Shown: one piece after another, positions 53,682 through 62,306 of the stretch | Layout of the letters: every line of letters begins with the position of its first letter | Numbering within the stretch: position 1 is the first letter of the stretch | Source: Chryseobacterium viscerum | GTDB lineage: Bacteria; Bacteroidota; Bacteroidia; Flavobacteriales; Weeksellaceae | NCBI RefSeq assembly: GCF_002899945.2 | Contig: NZ_PPEG02000008.1 | Location: forward strand, 248,001 to 312,000 | Reading direction: 5' to 3' | Length of the DNA stretch: 64,000 bases | Notes under the pieces: model-generated | What the model was told of the DNA's origin: nothing | Databases searched by the model: none | What the model saw: only the letters and a program-made list of their open reading frames with translations | Made by a program: the position numbers and the translations under genes

Positions 53682-56246
53682 ATGGACAAAAAGACACAAA
53701 AAAAACAGACTGAATTGCCTGAAAAAGGCAGGATTTTATCTAAGCCCCGTATTTTTTCCGGGCTTACTTTTATACTTTTCTCGGCTGTTCTAGCCTTCTC
53801 ATTCATCTCTTATTTAATGAACTGGAAAGCAGATCAAAGCCAGGCGGGAACGATGCTGGACAAGACTATAAAATCTTCAAATATCTTTGGCAAGGTAGGT
53901 GATTGGCTGGGAAATATTTTCATTTTTGAAAGTATTGGTATTGCCTCATTTATTATTGCATTTTTATTTTTGGTAGTCGGTACGCTGATTCTTAAGAAAA
54001 AAATCTTCAAACCCTGGAAAACCATCGGCCATTCTTTATTTTTCATCTGCTGGCTTCCTATTTTTATGGGGGCACTTACCAAAGGGCAAGGTGTTTTAGG
54101 AGGAGTCTATGGGTTTCAGATTATGGATTACCTTAATTCTATCATTGGAACAGTAGGTCTGTGGACTGTATTGGCAGCAAGTATCCTTTTATATTTTATT
54201 CTTGAATTTAATCTTCGTCCAAGTTCCATCAAAGCAAAACTGGATAAGATCAATGAAAATACAATTGGAAAAGTAAAATCTATGATTCCAGATTCTGATG
54301 AAGATTTCGAAGCTGATGAAGAATTGAAAGAAGAAATGGAAGAGGCAGAACAGGAAGCTGCTCCTCGTGTTACGGTAAGTGAAGTTTCCAATAATTCAAT
54401 TAATACAACGAAAGAACCAGAACCGGTAAGTATTCCGAAAGGATTTCCTGAAGTTCCGCTTTCTACCAATATAGAAACAATTACCACTCCCAATCATACT
54501 TCTTTTGAAGCGGAGCCTAGAGAAGTGAACCAACCGGTAAGTTTGAATTTATCTACAAAACCAGTTATTCCGGTTTCCACTCCGGAGGAAGCATTTGATA
54601 TCAGGCCTTCTACACCATCTTCTGCAGCAGCTTCCCCTGCGCAGGAAAACATTAAATTCAATGTAGAAATAGCTCCGGTTATTGATATCCTGGACGATTC
54701 TGATAAAAAATCACAGGAGCTTGTAGAAAAACACGGTTTGTATGACCATAAACTGGACCTGGCCAATTTCCATATGCCGCCTGTAGACTTGCTGAAAGAC
54801 TATGGAAATGAAGAGATTTCCATTAACAAGGAAGAATTAGAAGAAAATAAAAATAAGATTGTTGGACTTCTGAAGAATTTCAATGTAGGAATTGCAGAGA
54901 TCAAAGCTACTATCGGTCCTACCGTTACTTTATACGAAATTGTTCCGGAAGCGGGAATCAGAGTAGCAGCCATCAAAAAACTACAGGACGACATCGCGCT
55001 GAACCTTTCTGCTTTAGGAATCAGAATTATTGCTCCGATGCCTGGAAAAGGAACAATCGGTATTGAAGTGCCAAGAAAAAATCCTACAATGGTTTCTATG
55101 CGTTCTGTAATTGCTTCTCAGAAATTCCAGAATACAGATATGGATCTTCCGGTAGTTTTTGGTAAGACCATCTCCAACGAAGTCTTTATGGCCGACCTTT
55201 CAAAAATGCCTCACTTGCTGATGGCAGGAGCAACAGGACAGGGTAAATCTGTAGGGATTAATGCTATCCTTACTTCCCTTCTTTATAAAAAACACCCAAG
55301 TGAACTGAAGTTCGTTATGGTGGATCCTAAAAAAGTGGAACTTTCATTATATTCAAAAATTGAAAGACATTATTTAGCAAAACTGCCAGATGCTGAAGAA
55401 GCGATCATTACAGATACCAATAAAGTAATCAATACGCTGAACTCTCTTTGTGTTGAGATGGACACCCGATACGACCTTCTGAAAAATGCTTTCTGCAAAA
55501 ACCTGAAAGAGTACAATAAGAAATTTACAGAAAGAAAATTGAATCCTGAAAACGGACACCGTTATTTACCCTATATCGTTTTGGTGGTAGACGAGTTTGC
55601 AGATTTGATCATGACAGCAGGAAAAGAAGTTGAATTACCAATCGCCAGACTTGCACAGCTTGCAAGAGCCGTAGGGATTCACCTTATCGTTGCAACACAA
55701 AGACCGTCTGTAAACGTAATTACGGGTATGATCAAGGCCAACTTCCCTGCAAGAGCAGCCTTCAGAGTAATTTCCAGTGTAGACTCCAGAACGATCCTTG
55801 ACTCTCCGGGAGCTGATCAGCTGATTGGTAAAGGAGATATGCTTTATTTCAACGGAAACGAGATCTTAAGACTTCAGTGTGCTTTCGTAGATACTCCGGA
55901 AGTAGAAAGGCTTGCAGAGTTTATTGGAGAGCAGAAAGGATATGCTTCAGCATTCTTGCTTCCTGAATATGTTTCTGAAGATTCTACAAGTTCAGTAGGT
56001 GCTTTTGATCCGAATGAAAAGGATGCTTTGTTTGAAGACGCTGCAAGAATTATTGTTTCTACTCAGCAGGGATCTACCTCAATGCTTCAGAGACAATTGA
56101 AACTTGGGTATAACAGAGCCGGAAGAATTATGGATCAGTTGGAAGCCAGTGGTATTGTAGGAGGTTTTAACGGAGCTAAAGCAAGAGAGGTGATCATCAG
56201 TGACCTTCATTCTTTGGAACAGTTTTTGGAAGATCTGCGTAGTTAA
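53682..56246 (+). CDS. ftsK: FtsK/SpoIIIE DNA translocase
   Basis: An 854-residue septal DNA pump. It has an N-terminal four-span membrane domain (about 25-180), an acidic and Pro/Ser-rich linker (about 205-340), then the FtsK alpha domain, and a RecA-like motor. Walker A is GATGQGKSVG (about 516-525) and Walker B is IVLVVDEFADLIM (about 635). The C-terminal gamma winged helix (MLQRQLKLGYNRAGRIMDQLEASGIVGG) recognises polar DNA sites. It clears chromosome ends from the closing septum. It is followed by lolA-like and lptF genes, a common order in Bacteroidota. Confidence 0.96.
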   Translation: MDKKTQKKQTELPEKGRILSKPRIFSGLTFILFSAVLAFSFISYLMNWKADQSQAGTMLDKTIKSSNIFGKVGDWLGNIFIFESIGIASFIIAFLFLVVGTLILKKKIFKPWKTIGHSLFFICWLPIFMGALTKGQGVLGGVYGFQIMDYLNSIIGTVGLWTVLAASILLYFILEFNLRPSSIKAKLDKINENTIGKVKSMIPDSDEDFEADEELKEEMEEAEQEAAPRVTVSEVSNNSINTTKEPEPVSIPKGFPEVPLSTNIETITTPNHTSFEAEPREVNQPVSLNLSTKPVIPVSTPEEAFDIRPSTPSSAAASPAQENIKFNVEIAPVIDILDDSDKKSQELVEKHGLYDHKLDLANFHMPPVDLLKDYGNEEISINKEELEENKNKIVGLLKNFNVGIAEIKATIGPTVTLYEIVPEAGIRVAAIKKLQDDIALNLSALGIRIIAPMPGKGTIGIEVPRKNPTMVSMRSVIASQKFQNTDMDLPVVFGKTISNEVFMADLSKMPHLLMAGATGQGKSVGINAILTSLLYKKHPSELKFVMVDPKKVELSLYSKIERHYLAKLPDAEEAIITDTNKVINTLNSLCVEMDTRYDLLKNAFCKNLKEYNKKFTERKLNPENGHRYLPYIVLVVDEFADLIMTAGKEVELPIARLAQLARAVGIHLIVATQRPSVNVITGMIKANFPARAAFRVISSVDSRTILDSPGADQLIGKGDMLYFNGNEILRLQCAFVDTPEVERLAEFIGEQKGYASAFLLPEYVSEDSTSSVGAFDPNEKDALFEDAARIIVSTQQGSTSMLQRQLKLGYNRAGRIMDQLEASGIVGGFNGAKAREVIISDLHSLEQFLEDLRS

Positions 56247-56308
56247 AGGGAAATTGAACGATTTAACCTTTCAAAATTAAGAATGTCTAAAGATTATTAA
56301 ATAAAAAA

Positions 56309-56956
56309 ATGAAAAATATTATTTCAAAAGTTATATTAGGAAGTTTTGTTGTAAGTGCAGTAGGTATGGCAAATGCTCAGAAGATTGATGCTAAGGCCAA
56401 AAAGATATTAGATGATATTACAGCCAACTACAATTCTAAAAAGAATTCTTACTTCAAATTTTCTTTTGGAAGCGGTCTTAACGGACAGGTTACGAAAACG
56501 GAGCCAGGTATTTATTATGTTGCCGGAGAAAAATACAAACTGAAGATCATGGATACAGAGCAGATCTTCGATGGAAACAAAATTTACAATATCAATGCTG
56601 ATGATATGGAAGTAACGGTTGCCAAACCTAACGGAAGCGGCACCATGTTCTCCCCTATCAATTATCTTACAACCTACAGAAACGATTATAATGTAACCTA
56701 TAACGGCAAAAAAATGGTTAACGGTGTCAATGCTGATTTTATTAAACTGACCCCTGTAAAAGCAAACGGAATACAGTTTGTGTACATTTTTGTAGATTCT
56801 GCGAAAAAGCAAATGGTAAAACTGGAACAGCACGGAAATAACAAAGATGTTGCTGTAATTGCGATTAAAGAATACAAAGAAAACCAGGAACTGGATCCTA
56901 ATATGTTTGTTTTTGACAAGAATAAGTTCAAAAACTACGTAATTACAGAACTTTAA
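56309..56956 (+). CDS. LolA-like outer membrane lipoprotein carrier
   Basis: A 215-residue periplasmic protein. The signal peptide (1-24, ending in ANAQ) is followed by a LolA/LolB-type half-barrel: ILDDITANYNSKKNSYFKFSF, GIYYVAGEKYKLKIMDTEQIFDGNKIYNINADD, and the C-terminal strand region with FIKLTPV and YIFVDSAKKQMVKLEQ. It probably carries lipoproteins to the outer membrane. It lies between ftsK and lptF, and a terminator separates it from the latter. Confidence 0.88.
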   Translation: MKNIISKVILGSFVVSAVGMANAQKIDAKAKKILDDITANYNSKKNSYFKFSFGSGLNGQVTKTEPGIYYVAGEKYKLKIMDTEQIFDGNKIYNINADDMEVTVAKPNGSGTMFSPINYLTTYRNDYNVTYNGKKMVNGVNADFIKLTPVKANGIQFVYIFVDSAKKQMVKLEQHGNNKDVAVIAIKEYKENQELDPNMFVFDKNKFKNYVITEL

Positions 56957-57020
56957 AAAGCTGAAAGTGAATTCGCAACTCAGCAAATTTGCTTTTTAAA
57001 TTAAAAAAATAACAAAATAT

Positions 57021-57051
57021 AAAAAGCCACAAGTAAACTTTGTGGCTTTTT
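57021..57051 (+). terminator. terminator after the lolA-like gene
   Basis: AAAAAGCCACA (57021-57031) pairs with TGTGGCTTTTT (57041-57051). It ends only 16 bases before the lptF start, so lptF must have its own promoter. Confidence 0.85.
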
Positions 57052-57054
57052 GAT

Positions 57055-57062
57055 TAATTTTG
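57055..57062 (+). promoter_or_regulatory. promoter -7 element of lptF with almost no leader
   Basis: TAATTTTG (57055-57062) matches TAnnTTTG and ends four bases before the ATG at 57067. Transcription would begin at or next to the start codon, implying a leaderless or nearly leaderless mRNA. Confidence 0.5.
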
Positions 57063-57066
57063 GCGC

Positions 57067-58524
57067 ATGTTAAAAATACTAGACCGATATATCATAAAAA
57101 CCTTCTTTGGACCGTTTTTCTTTATATTCAGCGTATTGTTTTTCATTTTTATTGTAAACATTATCTGGGTTCAGTTGGGACAATTTATGGGAAAAGGGTT
57201 AAGCTACTGGCAGATCCTCAAACTTCTTTTTTACCTTGGGGTAAACGTTATCAGTATGGTTCTCCCGCTTACGATCCTCCTCGCGAGTATCATGTCATTC
57301 GGGGAATTTGGGGAACGGTATGAGCTTGCCGCGATGAAAGCAGCCGGAATTCCTTTGACAAGGGTAATGACTCCTTTGCTTGGAATTTCAACGGCACTTG
57401 CTATCATGCTGTTTTTCTTCTCTAATAATATTATCCCGGATTTTCAGAAAAAAGCCAAGAACATGCTTTTCAATATTGCCCAGACAAAGCCGGCCATCAA
57501 TTTTACCCCGGGGCAGTTTATTGATCAGATTCCTGGTTACATGGTAAAGTTTGACAAAATATACGGAGAAAACGGAGAAAATATTGAAGGGGTTTTTGTT
57601 CATAAAAAAGCCAATGCTTACGAAAATCAACAATCTGTAGTGGCAGAAAAAGGAAAGTTTGTTCCGGCTGCGAATAAGAACTACCTAAAGCTTGTCTTGT
57701 ATAACGGATATGTATTTGAAGATGCATTCGCTGGTAAAGGTGACAATGTAAGACAGAAACAGCCTGATCAGGCTATTAAATTTGACACGCTGACTTCCCA
57801 CTTTGACATCAGTGAGATCATTAATAAAGCGATCGAGAAAGAACAGATTACAGACGACTACCGTTTTCAGACGTATAACCAGCTGGATGGAACGATTGCT
57901 AAGAATAAGAAAGACAATAAGCAGTTCTTTGATAATATCGGTTCCGAGGTCCTTAACCAGACTAATTCCGTTGTCACTTATATGGATAAGGGCAACAAAC
58001 ATAAAGTGGCTCCCAAAACCCAGATAAAACTGGATACGGTAAAAGGTGACAAAAAACTGGAAATAATTTATAACTCCTACAACAGATTAGAAAACCTAAA
58101 ATCGACTTTAGAGTCTAAAAAGAATGAATACAGTTCCAATGTAAAATACTTCAGTAAGGTGGTGATCTATCAGCAGAGAATTGTTGCTTATTCGGTGACC
58201 TGTATTATCTTTTTCCTGATTGGAGCCAGTTTGGGGTCTATCATCAGAAAAGGAGGAATGGGACTTCCGGTAATCATTGCGATTGTCATTTTCATTATCT
58301 TTTATGTCATGAATGTTGGAGTGGAAAATATGTCATGGAGCGGGAAAATGAACCCTTATCTTGCGGCGTGGCTTCCGAACCTGATCCTTCTTCCTTTTGG
58401 AGTATGGATGACATATAAAGCACTTACCGATTCACAATTATTTGATGCGGAAAAATACAAAACACTATTCAAACCGATCACAAAAAGGTTTACAAAAAGT
58501 AAAGAACATCAGAGATATCAGTAA
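57067..58524 (+). CDS. LptF/LptG family LPS-export permease
   Basis: A 485-residue inner membrane protein of the YjgP/YjgQ family, which with LptB drives lipopolysaccharide from the membrane to the Lpt bridge. Three spans open the protein (MLKILDRYIIKTFFGPFFFIFSVLFFIFI, the second near VNVISMVLPLTILLASIMSFGEFGERYELAAMKAAGIPL, the third near LAIMLFFF). A periplasmic jellyroll follows (about 120-350) and three spans close it (IVAYSVTCIIFFLIGASLGSIIRKGGMGLPVI). The MxFGEfGERYELxAMKAAG segment is the family hallmark. The start has almost no leader. Whether F- or G-type is not clear. Confidence 0.93.
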   Translation: MLKILDRYIIKTFFGPFFFIFSVLFFIFIVNIIWVQLGQFMGKGLSYWQILKLLFYLGVNVISMVLPLTILLASIMSFGEFGERYELAAMKAAGIPLTRVMTPLLGISTALAIMLFFFSNNIIPDFQKKAKNMLFNIAQTKPAINFTPGQFIDQIPGYMVKFDKIYGENGENIEGVFVHKKANAYENQQSVVAEKGKFVPAANKNYLKLVLYNGYVFEDAFAGKGDNVRQKQPDQAIKFDTLTSHFDISEIINKAIEKEQITDDYRFQTYNQLDGTIAKNKKDNKQFFDNIGSEVLNQTNSVVTYMDKGNKHKVAPKTQIKLDTVKGDKKLEIIYNSYNRLENLKSTLESKKNEYSSNVKYFSKVVIYQQRIVAYSVTCIIFFLIGASLGSIIRKGGMGLPVIIAIVIFIIFYVMNVGVENMSWSGKMNPYLAAWLPNLILLPFGVWMTYKALTDSQLFDAEKYKTLFKPITKRFTKSKEHQRYQ

Positions 58525-58552
58525 TTCTGATACAAGAAATAAGATTAATAGT

Positions 58553-58580
58553 AAAGCTTCGATTTTTTCGGAGCTTTTTT
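58553..58580 (+). terminator. terminator after lptF
   Basis: AAAGCTTCGA (58553-58562) pairs with TCGGAGCTTT (58568-58577), with one T-G pair, then T-residues. Confidence 0.8.
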
Positions 58581-58628
58581 ATTGATTTTTAGCAAAACAT
58601 TTAGTTTCATATTATTGAATATAAAATT

Positions 58629-58636
58629 TATATTTG
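58629..58636 (+). promoter_or_regulatory. promoter -7 element (TATATTTG)
   Basis: Matches TAnnTTTG, 21 bases upstream of the ATG at 58657. No well-spaced -33 element. Confidence 0.45.
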
Positions 58637-58656
58637 CTGGAATTTAAAACAAAACC

Positions 58657-59448
58657 ATGAAGAAATTACTAATTATTGGCCTATTTGGTCTTCTTTCGTT
58701 GAATGTCTATGCTCAGGAGCAAGATGAAAACGGAACCTATAATGGTGAAAAATACGGATACATTATTGATAAATCAGGAAGGAAAACGGAAGGAGTTATA
58801 CATCTGCACGGAGGCTACTCCAGCCCATGGCAAAATCAGTTAAAAGTAAAATTTGCCGCAGTTGCTGATATTGATAAAGTAAAAAACAAAATCAAATTTA
58901 AAACCTACGATACAGACGACATTAAAGAATATATGCTGTATGAAGGCGATACTCCAAGAGTTTTCAAGTCTGTAAAATATTCCAATATGAGAGAAGCTTT
59001 AAACAGTTCTGAAAGTACAACAGGATTGTCAGCAGGCTTTAAAGCAATCAATAATCTTTCCAGAACGGATCAGTTTGCAGAAGTTATAGTAGAGGGTAAA
59101 ATAACTGTTTATAAGTTGTATGGTTATCCTACAGCTCTTTCTGCAAACAGTACACAGGCAATCACCTATGCAGAAACAGAAAGACTAAAAGAAAACCCGA
59201 ATTATATCTTTTCTAAGAAAAACGGAAAAGTAGAGGAACTGACCCCCGCAAAAGCAAAAATTATCCTTGCAGACTGCCCTTATGTAAAAGCAAAAATAAC
59301 AAAAGGAGAATATGGTTCCCTGAAAAATGAGGAGAAGAAAAGAAGTGGTCTTGGGAAATTTATTAGAGACGAAATCAGCAATTCTACAGTAGATAAACTT
59401 TCAATTATCAATGAAGTGATCTATGATTACAATGAAAATTGTAAATAA
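58657..59448 (+). CDS. secreted hypothetical protein
   Basis: A 263-residue protein with a signal peptide (1-19, ending in YAQ). The mature part is basic and mixed alpha/beta (GYIIDKSGRKTEGVIHLHGG, YMLYEGDTPRVFKSVKY, KITVYKLYGYPTAL). It has two cysteines, one near residue 210 and one just before the final Lys. No domain is recognised. It has its own promoter element and terminator, so it stands alone. Function unknown. Confidence 0.75.
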   Translation: MKKLLIIGLFGLLSLNVYAQEQDENGTYNGEKYGYIIDKSGRKTEGVIHLHGGYSSPWQNQLKVKFAAVADIDKVKNKIKFKTYDTDDIKEYMLYEGDTPRVFKSVKYSNMREALNSSESTTGLSAGFKAINNLSRTDQFAEVIVEGKITVYKLYGYPTALSANSTQAITYAETERLKENPNYIFSKKNGKVEELTPAKAKIILADCPYVKAKITKGEYGSLKNEEKKRSGLGKFIRDEISNSTVDKLSIINEVIYDYNENCK

Positions 59449-59457
59449 AATAAATGG

Positions 59458-59484
59458 AAGGCTTTCAATCGAAAGTCTTTTTTT
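59458..59484 (+). terminator. terminator of the secreted protein gene
   Basis: AAGGCTTTC (59458-59466) pairs with GAAAGTCTT (59471-59479), one G-T pair, followed by a T-run. Confidence 0.8.
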
Positions 59485-59578
59485 GTGACCTTAATTTATT
59501 TGTATTTTTATCAAACATTAGATAATTTATCCCTGGAAAATTAATCTAAAAAATAGAGAAAGAAAATCTTATAAAAAC

Positions 59579-59660
59579 AAAAGAGGATTCCGTTGGGAAC
59601 CCTCTTTTTATATTCTCAAAACTGAAATTTATATTTCTATAATTTCAGCCTATTTTATAA
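59579..59660 (-). repeat. diverged direct copy of the frr 3' end with terminator
   Basis: This stretch aligns with the frr end and its terminator (61237-61320) at roughly four matches in five over about 75 bases, in the same orientation, with one 2-base gap. The shared part includes the hairpin arms AAGAGG/CCTCTT and the block ATAATTTCAGC. Read in the frr frame it gives a stop-containing relic ending A-E-I-I-E-I-stop, against A-E-I-M-K-V-stop in the real gene. It ends two bases before the KAS III stop codon and also serves as that gene's terminator. Confidence 0.7.
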
Positions 59661-59662
59661 GT

Positions 59663-60721
59663 TTAAAACTGATAAACAAAAGCGTTAATATTCATTCCTG
59701 CCCCTACTGAAGCAAATAACACGACATCATTCTTCTTAATCTTATGATGCTCCATTTCATCCTTTAAAATCATTGTCAGCAACGTGGGAATGGTTGCCAC
59801 ACTGCTGTTTCCTAGCTTATGAATAACCATAGGCATTATATTTTCAGGAACCGGTTTTTCATACAATTGATAAAATCTGCTAACGATAGCTTCATCCATT
59901 TTTTCATTCGCCTGATGAATAATGATTTTATCCAGCTGGTCAATGGTAAAACCACTGCTATCCAGACATTTTTTCATGGCATCAGGAACATTGATTAGAG
60001 CAAACTCATATATTTTCCTGCCATCCATTTTGATGTATCGAGTATCCGGACATTTATCATTGTTGTAAGATTTTCCAAAATACAGGAAATCTTTCTCATT
60101 GAATGTATAAGAAGCCGATAAATGGGCTTTTATACCAGAGTCATCATCATTGTTAACTTCCAAAATAGCAGCTCCTGCCCCATCAGCATAGATCATACTA
60201 TCTCTGTCGTGAATATCCACCACGCGGGAAAGTGTTTCAGCACCAATAACCAAACATCGTTTTGCAATACCCGCTTTAATAAAGGCATTAGCCTGTATCA
60301 CTGCTTCAATCCATCCAGGACAGCCAAAAAGAACATCATAGGCAACGCAGAAGTTATTTCTGATCCCTAATAAATGTTTTACTCTTGCTGCAAGGCTGGG
60401 TACCGAATCAGACTGAATGGTCCCGAAACGGACATCTCCGAAATTATGGGCAAATATGACATAATCTAATGTTTCAGGATCTATCCCTGCATCTTCTATT
60501 GCGGCGCGGGCAGCAATGAAGCCAAGATCTGAAGTGACCTCTGTACTGTGGGCATATCTCCTTTCTTCAATACCTGTAATTTTTTTTAACTTGTCTGTAA
60601 TGGAAGCATTATTCTCTTTTAATAATACCCCTTCTTCATTAAGAAAAATATGTTTATCAAAAAATAAATTGGTTATTGTTTCCGATGGGATGTAGTTGCC
60701 TACACCAATAATTTTAGTCAT
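59663..60721 (-). CDS. 3-oxoacyl-ACP synthase III-like (KAS III/FabH family) protein
   Basis: A 352-residue thiolase-fold condensing enzyme. The catalytic triad is Cys134 (VLFGCPGW), His269 (IIIHQANEKM) and Asn305 (KLGNSSVATIPT). The structure ends with VLFASVGAGMNINAFVYQF, typical of the FabH group. It joins an acyl-CoA starter to malonyl-ACP or a related substrate. No other fatty acid or aryl-polyene gene is adjacent, so it could have a special role. It lies just 3' of frr and is flanked by the frr 3' end and its diverged copy, which suggests insertion there. Confidence 0.9.
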   Translation of the reverse strand: MTKIIGVGNYIPSETITNLFFDKHIFLNEEGVLLKENNASITDKLKKITGIEERRYAHSTEVTSDLGFIAARAAIEDAGIDPETLDYVIFAHNFGDVRFGTIQSDSVPSLAARVKHLLGIRNNFCVAYDVLFGCPGWIEAVIQANAFIKAGIAKRCLVIGAETLSRVVDIHDRDSMIYADGAGAAILEVNNDDDSGIKAHLSASYTFNEKDFLYFGKSYNNDKCPDTRYIKMDGRKIYEFALINVPDAMKKCLDSSGFTIDQLDKIIIHQANEKMDEAIVSRFYQLYEKPVPENIMPMVIHKLGNSSVATIPTLLTMILKDEMEHHKIKKNDVVLFASVGAGMNINAFVYQF

Positions 60722-61236
60722 CGCTTTAGCATTTTGATTTCCAGATCATTATATAATAAATCGGAATAATTTTGTAAATATAACGATTAAAAGCTAATAA
60801 TCATCATTTCTTTTTATGCAAAGAATACAGATCATCACTGATAAAAATGCAACATTCTATCATTCAATAACTTTAATTTTCAATAAAAAAACAAAAAAGA
60901 TGCTGCTAAAAAACATCCGTGAAGATCTGTTAGTTCTTGGTGGAGTGAATTGAGTCAAACAAAACCTCCTGCTGCTAACAAGAGGTCCAATGAAAAAAAC
61001 AGAATCATTAAAGTTTCCGGCCTCATTGTTCTACAATAAAAAATAATTTAATATATTGAAAATGTGTTTTTTACAATCCCTGTCTAAAGGTACACTATTA
61101 AAAATGGATAATACTACAAAGGCAATATTTGTTTGAAAAGGCAAATCCTCATAGAAAATATTCTCTTTTCATCTCCATCATTCACTTTCTGCAGAGCATA
61201 AACATAAAAAATACTACTATTCCAACTTTACCCTAC
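60722..61236. other. non-coding segment between KAS III gene and frr
   Basis: About 515 bases upstream of the KAS III gene. On the plus strand 60900-60953 encodes a 17-residue peptide (MLLKNIREDLLVLGGVN) that resembles a double-glycine leader, and on the minus strand 60955-61008 a 17-residue peptide ending LLLAAGGFV. Neither can be supported as a gene. The rest is AT-rich with no stable hairpin. It must contain the KAS III promoter. Confidence 0.35.
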
Positions 61237-61266
61237 AAAAAAAGAGGCTCCCCATTGGAAACCTCT
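61237..61266 (-). terminator. terminator of frr
   Basis: AAGAGG...CCTCTT arms (61241-61246 with 61261-61266) extended by partial TCC/GGA pairing. On the minus strand it lies just after the frr stop and is followed by a T-run. Confidence 0.75.
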
Positions 61267-61320
61267 TGATTATTTTCAAATAACTGAAAATTATACTTTC
61301 ATAATTTCAGCTTCTTTTGT
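61237..61320 (-). repeat. frr 3' end and terminator, parent copy of the direct repeat
   Basis: The parent of the diverged copy at 59579-59660. It covers the last ten codons of frr, the stop codon and the terminator hairpin. The two copies flank a segment of about 1.6 kb containing the KAS III gene. Confidence 0.7.
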
Positions 61321-61845
61321 CTTAAGATGCTCGTCGCACAGTTTTACATATTTATCTGTATAAGCCTGGATTTCTTCTTCCACTCCTTTTACAACATCTT
61401 CAGAAACGCCATCTAGTTTTTTAAGTTCTTTCAAACCATCTTGTCTTGCATTTCTTACAGTTACTTTAGTATTTTCAGCTTCCACTTTAGCTTGTTTTGC
61501 AAGCTCTCTTCTTCTTTCCTCCGTCAAAGGCGGAACATTAAGGATAATATTCTCTCCGTTATTAGAAGGTGCAAAACCTAAATTTGAGTTGATGATCGCT
61601 TTTTCAATTGCATTGATTGCAGTTCTGTCCCAAGGTTGAATAGAGATTGTCATTGCATCCGGAACAGAAACATTCGCAACCTGGTTGATAGGAGTAGGTG
61701 CTCCGTAATATTCTACCATTACATCCTGAACCATTGCCGTAGAAGCACGTCCTGCTCTAATTCTTTGAAATGCATGATCCAAGTGCTTTACAGCTCCATC
61801 CATGTCTTGTTTTACAGATTCTAATATAAGATCTAATTCTTCCAT
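61291..61845 (-). CDS. frr: ribosome recycling factor
   Basis: A 184-residue protein from the ATG at 61845, matching the usual length; an upstream ATG at 61875 would add ten unconserved residues. Family blocks are HLDHAFQRIRAGRASTAMVQDVMVEYYGAPTPINQVANVSVPDAMTISIQPWD and the second-domain GENIILNVPPLTEERRRELAKQAK. It splits post-termination ribosomes with EF-G. In most bacteria pyrH lies directly upstream; here a lipase gene on the other strand lies between. A -7 element at 61975-61982 suggests an independent promoter. Confidence 0.97.
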   Translation of the reverse strand: MEELDLILESVKQDMDGAVKHLDHAFQRIRAGRASTAMVQDVMVEYYGAPTPINQVANVSVPDAMTISIQPWDRTAINAIEKAIINSNLGFAPSNNGENIILNVPPLTEERRRELAKQAKVEAENTKVTVRNARQDGLKELKKLDGVSEDVVKGVEEEIQAYTDKYVKLCDEHLKTKEAEIMKV

Positions 61846-62306
61846 TATTATATTAAAGTTTGATAAGTTACACATCTATTAATAAATCTGAATATCAATT
61901 GTTTAAAATTAAAAAACGCTGTAAAAATCGGTGATTTCTTACTGTTTTAAACTATTTTTTGCTATTCAATGCTGCAAAAATAATAATTGTTTTCGAATAA
62001 TAGCTATTTCCATAGATGGATTTTCTGTACTTGCCCCTACAAGGGAATTGCTTGTTTGAAAACGCTCTTAAAGCCAAGAACCTGAAGTACAAATACCTAT
62101 CTTATATTTTGGTTGTTTCTACTTATCTGCATATCATTCTTTCTCTCTTACTTTACTATGTTCTTTTAAAGAAATTTCTTATTGATAAATATGACTGATC
62201 TTGAAATAAGATCAATGCTATGATAAAAAATGGAAAGTCTTACAAAAGATAATTTCTTAAAAATAACTCTTATCATTTTAAAAACTAATTTTAAACCAAT
62301 CACATT
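61846..62306. other. intergenic region between frr and lipase
   Basis: A 461-base AT-rich stretch holding the probable frr promoter (61975-61982). A 60-codon open frame (62016-62198) with hydrophobic content has no recognisable start context or homology; not called. Otherwise nothing seen. Confidence 0.4.
61975..61982 (-). promoter_or_regulatory. possible promoter -7 element of frr
   Basis: Reads TATTTTTG on the minus strand, matching TAnnTTTG, 130 bases upstream of the frr start. No paired -33 element. Confidence 0.35.

Noticed and set aside
62016..62198. 60-codon hydrophobic open frame between frr and lipase
   Set aside because: No start context, biased toward Leu/Tyr as expected from AT-rich DNA, and overlaps the probable upstream region of frr.
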